Shown here: in pieces, positions 1 through 5,172 of the stretch
How positions within the stretch are numbered: position 1 is the stretch's first letter
Layout of the letters: each line of letters begins with the position of its first letter
Origin: Thermoplasmatota archaeon
Lineage (GTDB): Archaea > Thermoplasmatota > E2 > DHVEG-1
Assembly: GCA_030605515.1 (NCBI GenBank)
Contig: JAUWIE010000037.1
Location: forward strand, 1 to 11,207
Direction: 5' to 3'
Length of the DNA stretch: 11,207 nucleotides
Position numbers and translations under genes: made by a program
Notes under the pieces: generated by a model
Told to the model about the DNA's origin: nothing
Seen by the model: the letters and a program-made list of their open reading frames with translations, nothing else
Databases searched by the model: none

Positions 1-104
1 CCAGTTGTGCTTGCTGTTACAAGCGTTCCTGACAGTAGTACTGTCAGTCCTATGCAGATAACAATTGCTTTCTGCATATCCATTATTTTACTAATTTTTT
101 TCAT
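1..104 (-). CDS. Partial CDS: signal peptide of a tandem paralogue of the cohesin-dockerin protein
   Basis: Only the first 34 codons are in the window; the reading frame leaves at position 1. The start is ATG at 104-102, preceded by a strong ribosome binding site (minus-strand GAGGAGG about 7 nt upstream). The peptide begins MKKISKIMDMQKAIVICIG and is a typical Sec signal: lysine-rich start, hydrophobic core and an A/S/T-rich end. It is nearly the same as the N-terminus of the gene starting at 963. At DNA level, positions 4-80 are identical to 863-939 over 77 bp, so the two arose by recent tandem duplication or were homogenised by gene conversion. The gene lies 64 nt downstream of its sister with no clear promoter between, so it may be read from the same transcript. 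Whether it also carries cohesin and dockerin domains cannot be seen here. Confidence 0.85.
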   Translation of the reverse strand, partial: MKKISKIMDMQKAIVICIGLTVLLSGTLVTASTT

Positions 105-168
105 TTTATTGCCTCCTCAATATATTCGTTTGAAGTCTAAAGAAAAAAGAAAAAAGGGGTGGTAATTA
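105..168 (-). terminator. Possible T-tract terminator and leader between the two paralogues
   Basis: On the minus strand the gap after the stop of the cohesin-dockerin gene carries interrupted T-runs (CTTTTTTCTTTTTTCTTT, about 156-139), starting about 13 nt past the stop codon. Archaeal transcription commonly ends at such non-template T-tracts, so partial termination here is plausible. The strong ribosome binding site of the next gene follows directly. No convincing TATA box fits in the remaining space, so the downstream paralogue may depend on read-through. Confidence 0.35.
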
Positions 169-963
169 TTAGTTTGGACCGCCCCATGGTGGATCACAGC
201 AATCGTCGACTGGTGCAGGTCCGCCTTGGAACATGTATGTGACTAGGTATACGAGATCTACTATATCTGGTCCTGTACCATCACCGTTCACATCACATTC
301 ACATAGCCACGGTGGTAATGGCCCGCCTTGGAACATGTATGTGACTAGGTATACGAGATCTACTATATCTGGTCCTGTACCATCATGGTTCACATCAGCA
401 CATATGAACTCATCACTTGAAACTGTTATTGTCCCATCAGTGAGATCAGGATAGAACACTATAGAATTTTCATCTGAGTATGCACATTCTACTGGTGGAG
501 CTCCTCCAAAATTACCAAGGTCCCATATGTAGTCTCCTGGTATTGCATCTCCGTCGACGTCAACAATGATTTTTGCGAGTATTCCTGACCCAGCGGGTTT
601 GTAACTGCCGGGCATCCAAGCAGCTCCAATTGAGAGTAGTCCTGGGCTTGGTTCAGTATATTGGAATACAAATGCGTCTTCGGCGATTGTTCCTGTATTG
701 TCAACATTTACAATTGTGAATACAGTTGAGTCGAATTGAACTCCGATGCTGAATCCTGAGATTGTTTGGTCCCATTCTCCGTTGACTGGGATTATTACGT
801 TTGTGTCTCCTGGTGCAACTGTTTGGTCGTCTATGCTCATTGTATTTCCTTTTAGCAAGCGGGTTGTGCTTGCTGTTACAAGCGTTCCTGACAGTAGTAC
901 TGTCAGTCCTATGCAGATAACAATTGCTTTCTGCATATCAATTACTTTGCTTATCTTTTTCAT
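169..963 (-). CDS. Secreted cohesin-like plus double-dockerin protein
   Basis: A 264-residue exported protein. Residues 1-33 are a Sec signal peptide. Residues about 41-182 look like a cohesin-type beta-sandwich: an early 'APGDTNVIIPV' strand, 'GFSIGVQFDST', 'GSGILAKIIVDVDGDA', and a closing 'DGTITVSS' edge strand. Residues 188-254 hold two dockerin-type calcium loops in tandem (DVNHDGTGPDIVDLVYLVTY and DVNGDGTGPDIVDLVYLVTY), each followed by MFQGGP. Compared with the classic D-x-N-x-D-G loop, the last acidic residue is one position late. Cysteines flank the dockerins (C188, C221, C223, C255, C256) and could form disulfides. Cohesin-dockerin pairs bind each other in bacterial cellulosomes; both in one chain suggests self-assembly or docking with paralogues, which is inference. 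The start is supported by a minus-strand AGGTGA ribosome binding site. The gene is visibly richer in G+C than its neighbours. Confidence 0.85.
   Translation of the reverse strand: MKKISKVIDMQKAIVICIGLTVLLSGTLVTASTTRLLKGNTMSIDDQTVAPGDTNVIIPVNGEWDQTISGFSIGVQFDSTVFTIVNVDNTGTIAEDAFVFQYTEPSPGLLSIGAAWMPGSYKPAGSGILAKIIVDVDGDAIPGDYIWDLGNFGGAPPVECAYSDENSIVFYPDLTDGTITVSSDEFICADVNHDGTGPDIVDLVYLVTYMFQGGPLPPWLCECDVNGDGTGPDIVDLVYLVTYMFQGGPAPVDDCCDPPWGGPN
221..385. repeat. 102-bp tandem repeat encoding the two dockerin halves
   Basis: Positions 221-283 are identical to 323-385 over 63 bp, at an offset of exactly 102 bp (34 codons). The match continues with a few changes past both ends. Each unit encodes one calcium-binding loop plus helix. 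DNA identity, rather than just protein similarity, implies a recent duplication or ongoing conversion between the halves. Confidence 0.9.
863..939. repeat. 77-bp direct repeat of the signal-peptide coding region (other copy at 4-80)
   Basis: This stretch matches positions 4-80 base for base. It covers the hydrophobic core and end of the signal peptide. The first codons and the ribosome binding sites of the two genes differ, so the identity stops sharply at 939/940 on the start-codon side. The other side is limited by the window edge. Confidence 0.9.
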
Positions 964-1005
964 GTTTTCACCTTTTTTAATATCTACAGGATTAATATTA
1001 ATAAA

Positions 1006-1034
1006 TATAAATATTTTATTGGAAGATTTTCGAA
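1006..1034 (-). promoter_or_regulatory. Promoter with shared 29-bp block, cohesin-dockerin gene
   Basis: Read on the minus strand, the block starts with TTCGAAAATC and ends with a TATA box, TATTTATA (1013-1006). A TATA box centred near 1010 predicts a transcript start near 985. That leaves a leader of about 22 nt before the ATG at 963, enough for the AGGTGA ribosome binding site. The same 29 bp, with two mismatches, lies at 4664-4692 upstream of the Fn3 surface gene. The part upstream of the TATA box is where archaeal activators and TFB usually contact DNA. In this copy it forms an imperfect inverted repeat (TTCGAA-4 nt-TTCCAA). Confidence 0.65.
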
Positions 1035-1206
1035 CAAAAAAGAGTTACCCTAAAAAGATACGACTTAGTAATAAGATATAATATATAAAAATCTTTCTAT
1101 TTAACATAAAAAATTATATTTTTTCAAGAAATCATTCAATTTTTAACTATCTTTAAATTAAAATAAATTTTGAAAAATGTTCATTTCTCAATTTCATAAT
1201 ATTCTT

Positions 1207-1220
1207 TAAAAATCAAAAAA
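1207..1220 (-). terminator. T-tract terminator after the winged-helix regulator gene
   Basis: On the minus strand two T-runs (TTTTTT and TTTTT, split by GA) lie about 35 nt past the stop codon at 1255. This fits archaeal T-tract termination; no hairpin is evident. Confidence 0.4.
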
Positions 1221-1254
1221 TATACAAATCATTCAATTAAATAAAGAGCATTCT

Positions 1255-1776
1255 TTAATCAACCTGAAGATCTTTCCAAACATCTTTGAAACTTTCAAGA
1301 ACCATATAAGGTTTATATCTTGTAATAATTCCAATTATCTTTTTTTCATTTAATACAACATAACCTTTTTCTTTGCCAATCACCTGAATATCAATAATAT
1401 CTTTTTTAACTAATTTTTTTATGTGATATGAAAGTGTTGAAGCGGCTTTATCAATATTTCTTAAAATCTCTTTATGAGATGAACGAGGATTTTTTAATAG
1501 AAATAATACAACTCTTAAGGGAACATCTTGCCGGAGAATAGAAAGAATTTTTTTCTCAGAAGATCCAATCCTGCTTTCCTGCACATAAAATCTTTTATAG
1601 CCTTTTTCTTTCACAGCGACAAATATCTCATTTTTTTCAAGATATAATAAATGATATTCCACTAGTGATATTCTGATTTTTAGCATCTCTGCAATTTTAC
1701 TTAAATGTAACCCTGGATGTTTTAATACAAGATCGTAGATTTCCCTTCGAGTTTTCAATTCAATAGATTCGTCCAT
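1255..1776 (-). CDS. Tandem winged-helix transcriptional regulator
   Basis: A 173-residue predicted DNA-binding protein with two ArsR-like winged helix-turn-helix domains in series. The first spans about residues 8-66: helix REIYDLVLKHPG, then LHLSKIAEMLKIRISLVEYHLLYLE, then a wing with KGYKRFYV. The second spans about 73-143: LRVVLFLLKNPRSSHKEILRNI, then AASTLSYHIKKLVKKDII, then a wing with EKGYVVL. A short C-terminal tail follows. No metal-binding cysteine cluster or ligand domain is visible. The gene starts only 4 bp after the small membrane protein gene upstream, so the two are almost certainly one transcript. The membrane partner could sense an envelope signal, but no signal is known. 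Proteins of this tandem layout are common in Euryarchaeota and Thermoplasmatota. Its targets are unknown; the shared promoter block flanking this region is a candidate. Confidence 0.8.
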   Translation of the reverse strand: MDESIELKTRREIYDLVLKHPGLHLSKIAEMLKIRISLVEYHLLYLEKNEIFVAVKEKGYKRFYVQESRIGSSEKKILSILRQDVPLRVVLFLLKNPRSSHKEILRNIDKAASTLSYHIKKLVKKDIIDIQVIGKEKGYVVLNEKKIIGIITRYKPYMVLESFKDVWKDLQVD

Positions 1777-1780
1777 AGAT

Positions 1781-2047
1781 CTATCTCTTTAGAGTTGCGA
1801 TAAACAATAAGATGAGAATAATAAAATCAAATAATCCAAGATATGGACTAAAATGATTCAAATTAAAACCCTCATACAATAAACTAAAACTAAATAAAAT
1901 ACTTTTAATGAAAAGTACAAGAAACACAAAACTAACAAACAATAATTTCGTGTTTTTATATTTTCTAAAGCTAGCAATAGAAACAATCAGAAGCCCTAGG
2001 GAAAAAATTGTTGTAAATGCGTATATAAATAAACTTACAGTTTGCAT
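1781..2047 (-). CDS. Small three-helix membrane protein paired with the regulator
   Basis: An 88-residue protein made of three predicted transmembrane helices (about residues 3-24, 33-55 and 67-86). Short basic loops separate them (FRKYKNTK between helices 1 and 2) and the C-terminus is lysine/arginine (LKR). I chose the ATG at 2047 because the minus-strand GAGGAG motif sits about 8 nt before it. Upstream alternatives are GTG at 2056 and ATG at 2053, both too close to that motif. It ends 4 bp before the winged-helix regulator start and is likely co-transcribed with it. Similar small three-helix proteins beside winged-helix regulators occur in haloarchaea, as I recall (DUF7521-like annotations), but I cannot confirm homology. 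A role as membrane-bound sensor or anti-regulator is inference. Confidence 0.7.
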   Translation of the reverse strand: MQTVSLFIYAFTTIFSLGLLIVSIASFRKYKNTKLLFVSFVFLVLFIKSILFSFSLLYEGFNLNHFSPYLGLFDFIILILLFIATLKR

Positions 2048-2083
2048 ACTCATCACTCCTCACTGCAAACAAAAATAGAATAA

Positions 2084-2093
2084 GAGAATATAA
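2084..2093 (-). promoter_or_regulatory. Possible TATA box for the membrane protein/regulator pair
   Basis: On the minus strand the gap after the surface-protein gene contains TTTTATATTC, about 40 nt before the chosen start at 2047. That spacing suits an archaeal TATA box with a leader of roughly 15-20 nt containing GAGGAG. The T-rich run that follows could instead serve as a terminator for the upstream gene, and read-through is also possible. Confidence 0.35.
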
Positions 2094-2099
2094 AATTAC

Positions 2100-4610
2100 T
2101 TACAGTTTCTTACGAAGATAAATAGTACCAACAAACATAATAGCTGCTAGCATACAAATTATGAAATATATTCCTATAGAAACAAGGTTACTTAATGTTT
2201 CTTCCAGCGTGCATATTGTAATTATATGTTCACTATAATGTGGTACACTTATGATTATTTTTGCTTTTTCATTATCTTCTATTTGATACCATTCTGCAAA
2301 TGGTCCATCATCGTTTGAATCAATTGCATCTTCGAAATTATCTGCTCTTTCAATAACCTTACCATCATATTTTACTACTATTTCATCATTAAACGCAAAA
2401 CCAGTTGTAACAACTATGGTTTTTCCAGTTTGAATATCACTGTCCACAAGTAATGAAACACTATCCTTTTTTATTTCTATGACCGTAATATCTATTTGTT
2501 CGTTACCATATGACACAACGGTACTCTCAGTTGTTGTCTCTTTACTAGGTAAAATAACTTTTGCTCCAATTTTACCAGTTTCAATCGCTTCTTGAATTTC
2601 ATCATCTTCATCAATTAATAATGTAATAAAGTCTGATTCTTCATCTTTTCCAGGTTCTAATGTTATATTTTTAAAGGTTGTCTCATTTGCCCATACCTTA
2701 ACATTTTCTATGGTAATAGTTGTATAACCTTCTTTACCTACTTTCAAAGTATATGTGCCAATGTCGGCTTCTAGAGTATAATTTCCATTTTCATCTGTAA
2801 AAGTACATTGACTTGTGATAACATTATCAAGATTAGATAATATGATACAAACTATTGCATTTTCAATTGGCACGGTTTCGTTACCATCCATTTCAAAAAC
2901 AGTTCCTTTTATCCAACCAATATACGTATTGTTATTAGCAACAGCAAATGCATTGTCACAGGTATCTTGATTTACTTGTGTTTCATATATGCCATCTAGA
3001 TCTTCATCGCTTTTGAGAATAACACAAATATAATATGGATAACCATCTGATACTGTTGTTGTATCCCATAGATATGGTGATGTTATATCAATGTCTTCTG
3101 CAATTGTAAGCCATATGTCATCATCGTTTCTTAGTTGAATGGTAACTGCGTAATCAACTAAGGTATTTAACGAAGAAATAGCCCATTCTATATTTTGAGA
3201 GTTTTCCCATGTTTCTCCACCATGTGGGGAGATTAATTGAATTGTTGGTAAGGTCTCTTCTTTGTTTTTAATTGAAACCCATTTGGTGCTTTGTTGATAT
3301 CCTGTTTTAGTAGCTGTAATCAGATAACTATCATCCTTGTCTACTAATGGGGCAGTAAGTGATGCTTGCCCCAATGTATCAGTATAATATGTTATACCTG
3401 AGAAGGTAATTTTTACATTATCAACAGGGTTATTATCCGCGGTGATTGTTACTACAAAATTATCTCCCTCATCTACTGATGTTGGAGCTGTGATTACTAA
3501 TTCATCTTCTGATGGCATGGTTTCTTCTTTTGTTGTGAATTGCCATATTGAGCTCGCACTTGACATACCTTGATTATCCCAGGCAACAATTTTCCAATAA
3601 TAAGTTGTGTTATATGCAATACTATTTGAAATGGAATATGTGGTACTTGATTGGTTGTCTACTACGTTTGGTGGACTATCACTAGTGCCAAAATAAACAC
3701 AATATGTCACAGGATCTCCATCTGGATCTCCACCAGTCCAGCTTAAAGCTGTATCTAAATCAATTCCAGTTGCACCATGAGCGGGTGATGGGTTACTAGG
3801 TACATCTGGTGGATTATTCTCTACTGAGGATATTGTAGTGAAATGCCATTTTCCACCTGTTGAAGTAACACCATGTTCGTCCCTTGCAACTAATCGCCAG
3901 TAATATATTGTATTATATGCAAGTATCCCCGGATCATAAGTCACTACTGAAACTGTATCAACAAGTGTAATTGGAGGAGTTGATCCAAAATAAACATCAT
4001 AGGTTACACTATCTCCATCCGGATCTCCACCAGTCCAGCTGAGATCAACATCAATTGCAATATCAACTGCAAAATGTGCAGGTGAGGGATCACTTGGTGT
4101 ATAAGGTGGATTGCTTACTAATGTGGTAAATTCCCATACTGGTCCTGACATTTCAGCATCATTATTATCAAAAGCTCTAATCTGCCATTTATACTCTGTA
4201 TTATACTCCACTGGTGGATTTATTAATCCTAAGTTAAAATATTCCTCTGTGACTGTGCCAACAAGTTGAAAAAAGGTTTCTTGACCAAAAAAAACATGAT
4301 AAGTAACTGTATCTGCAGGATCAGGGTCTCCACCGGTCCAGCTTAGATCACTATCTAGTTCTACACCTGTTGCGCCATTAACTGGTGAAGGCTCAGTCGG
4401 CGGGTAAGGTGGTTCATTATTTAGATTTTGTTCTCCATCTCCTGCAACAATAGGTAATATTAAGGTTGATGTCACCAATGCAAAAACAATGGCAACAATT
4501 TTTATAATCTGCAAAGAATCTTTTGATAGAAATTTTCGTTTCTTATAGTTAAAATATTTTTTATTAGATTCTTTAAAGTCAGCTGCTGCATATTTTATTT
4601 TAAATTGCAT
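2100..4610 (-). CDS. Large membrane-anchored surface protein with Fn3-like repeats
   Basis: An 836-residue protein from the chosen ATG at 4610. After a basic N-terminus comes a hydrophobic signal or anchor helix (about 33-57, ending PIVAGDG). Three Fn3-like repeats follow (about 67-164, 167-260 and 266-360), each with PSDPSPAxxAxxI, LSWTGGDPDGD, VYFG and a final WxFTT. Then come an Ig-like domain (about 369-449, 'TSVDEGDNFVVTITADNNPVDNVKITF'), a beta domain opening with SPHGGETWENSQNIEW (about 455-558), and a carboxypeptidase-regulatory or CnaB-like domain (about 563-652, 'DENGNYTLEADIGTYTLKVGKEGYTT'). An unrecognised acidic region (about 659-800) precedes a C-terminal membrane helix with RKKL at its end. 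The layout is that of an external stalk or adhesin held by its C-terminus. ATG 4634 is the other possible start; the TATA position gives it only about 9 nt of leader. No catalytic domain or cohesin was seen. Confidence 0.8.
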   Translation of the reverse strand: MQFKIKYAAADFKESNKKYFNYKKRKFLSKDSLQIIKIVAIVFALVTSTLILPIVAGDGEQNLNNEPPYPPTEPSPVNGATGVELDSDLSWTGGDPDPADTVTYHVFFGQETFFQLVGTVTEEYFNLGLINPPVEYNTEYKWQIRAFDNNDAEMSGPVWEFTTLVSNPPYTPSDPSPAHFAVDIAIDVDLSWTGGDPDGDSVTYDVYFGSTPPITLVDTVSVVTYDPGILAYNTIYYWRLVARDEHGVTSTGGKWHFTTISSVENNPPDVPSNPSPAHGATGIDLDTALSWTGGDPDGDPVTYCVYFGTSDSPPNVVDNQSSTTYSISNSIAYNTTYYWKIVAWDNQGMSSASSIWQFTTKEETMPSEDELVITAPTSVDEGDNFVVTITADNNPVDNVKITFSGITYYTDTLGQASLTAPLVDKDDSYLITATKTGYQQSTKWVSIKNKEETLPTIQLISPHGGETWENSQNIEWAISSLNTLVDYAVTIQLRNDDDIWLTIAEDIDITSPYLWDTTTVSDGYPYYICVILKSDEDLDGIYETQVNQDTCDNAFAVANNNTYIGWIKGTVFEMDGNETVPIENAIVCIILSNLDNVITSQCTFTDENGNYTLEADIGTYTLKVGKEGYTTITIENVKVWANETTFKNITLEPGKDEESDFITLLIDEDDEIQEAIETGKIGAKVILPSKETTTESTVVSYGNEQIDITVIEIKKDSVSLLVDSDIQTGKTIVVTTGFAFNDEIVVKYDGKVIERADNFEDAIDSNDDGPFAEWYQIEDNEKAKIIISVPHYSEHIITICTLEETLSNLVSIGIYFIICMLAAIMFVGTIYLRKKL

Positions 4611-4663
4611 GCTTTCCACTCTCAGCACCACCATTCACTGTGTAAGTCTTTGTCACTGATCAC

Positions 4664-4692
4664 TATAAATAATTTATTGGATGATTTTCGAA
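4664..4692 (-). promoter_or_regulatory. Promoter with shared 29-bp block, Fn3 surface gene
   Basis: Read on the minus strand the block starts TTCGAAAATC and ends in the TATA box TATTTATA (4671-4664). It matches 1006-1034 at 27 of 29 positions. A TATA centre near 4668 predicts a transcript start around 4643, giving a leader of about 33 nt to ATG 4610 or about 9 nt to ATG 4634. A second small repeat flanks it on the plus strand (TGTAAGT followed by GTCACT at 4641-4657 and 4693-4705), possibly chance. Confidence 0.65.
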
Positions 4693-4739
4693 TGTAAGTG
4701 TCACTAGGCGTAATCTTATACATTCTTCATATCTCTCAT

Positions 4740-5096
4740 CTATAATTTTGGAGACGCGAGTTTCCCAACTGCTTTTTTCACGTTCTCACGATGCCTCTCA
4801 CCAATCTCATCAGATATACAGTTTATAAAGTTATTCCTTACATCATTCCAATTAAGCGTTGACACACCAAAATACATTTTTTTATTTACCTCAGGTGCTT
4901 TGTGAATATGAGGTGACCATTTACCAGTAGTAATATCGCAATTATCCATATGTAAAACATAGTTTTTCCTAAGACTTTTCTTTTCTATAAGATATATCTC
5001 AAATCTCCTGTTAAAATATTTGTATTTTGTATCTTTGTCATAATAACGATATTCAAGTTCATATTGCTTATTAATATTTATAACTCCTCGCTCCAT
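4740..5096 (-). CDS. Hypothetical protein, 118 residues, downstream of aEF-2
   Basis: I do not recognise this protein with confidence. It is soluble, basic and rich in Lys, Tyr and Asn, with no signal peptide or membrane helix. The first half alternates like beta strands (YELEYRYYDKDTKYKYF, RRFEIYLIEKK), followed by HMDNCDITTGKWSPHIHKAPE and a predicted C-terminal helical part (WNDVRNNFINCISDEIG). The 'DN ... PHIHK' arrangement loosely recalls TumE/DUF6516-type toxins, but no antitoxin-like partner is adjacent, so this is only a hint. Two starts are possible: GTG at 5105 and ATG at 5096. I chose the ATG, which has a weak GAGTG about 6 nt before it. A TATA-like ATTATAAT at 5127-5134 predicts a transcript start near 5105, so a leaderless GTG start is also credible. 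It is read in the same direction as the translation operon, 68-77 nt further on. Confidence 0.6.
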   Translation of the reverse strand: MERGVININKQYELEYRYYDKDTKYKYFNRRFEIYLIEKKSLRKNYVLHMDNCDITTGKWSPHIHKAPEVNKKMYFGVSTLNWNDVRNNFINCISDEIGERHRENVKKAVGKLASPKL

Positions 5097-5126
5097 AGTA
5101 TTCACTCAACGTGTAATTGAGTTTCC

Positions 5127-5134
5127 ATTATAAT
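5127..5134 (-). promoter_or_regulatory. Possible TATA box for the 118-residue hypothetical gene
   Basis: The sequence ATTATAAT, preceded on the minus strand by an A-rich stretch, is placed to start transcription near 5105. This suggests the orphan gene has its own promoter and a very short or absent leader. Confidence 0.35.
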
Positions 5135-5152
5135 GATTTTTGATTTTTTCTA

Positions 5153-5166
5153 AACTTCAGGAAGTT
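5153..5166. other. Perfect 14-bp palindrome after the aEF-2 stop codon
   Basis: AACTTCAGGAAGTT is two 6-bp arms (AACTTC and GAAGTT) around AG, starting 7 nt past the aEF-2 stop. On the minus strand it is followed by A-runs rather than T-runs, so it does not look like a terminator. It lies just upstream of the candidate TATA box of the next gene, so a protein-binding site or an RNA 3'-end hairpin are both possible. Confidence 0.35.
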
Positions 5167-5172
5167 AGAACT

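Larger units (their letters stand above)
964..1254. other. AT-rich intergenic region, no gene seen
   Basis: This 291-bp stretch is very AT-rich and has no plausible coding frame. It holds the promoter block at 1006-1034 and T-runs for the upstream regulator gene near 1207-1220. It also holds a 13-bp direct repeat, AAATCATTCAATT, at 1129-1141 and 1226-1238. The repeat may be chance in such biased sequence. No RNA gene was recognised. Confidence 0.6.

Noticed and set aside
221..385. Regularly repeated DNA that might suggest a CRISPR or other repeat array.
   Set aside because: There are only two units, they are contiguous in reading frame, and they encode dockerin loops, so the repeat is protein-coding.
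233..454. Plus-strand open frame opposite the dockerin region.
   Set aside because: It is the complementary shadow of the duplicated dockerin; the translation has no signal peptide, ribosome binding site or sensible composition.
1129..1238. 13-bp direct repeat AAATCATTCAATT as a possible operator pair or attachment site.
   Set aside because: The region is so AT-biased that such a repeat could be chance, and no integrase, tRNA or mobile gene is near.
3711..4345. DNA similarity among three segments of the surface-protein gene, considered as a mobile or recombinational repeat.
   Set aside because: The similarity follows the Fn3-like domain boundaries and the conserved SWTGGDPDGD motif, so domain duplication explains it.
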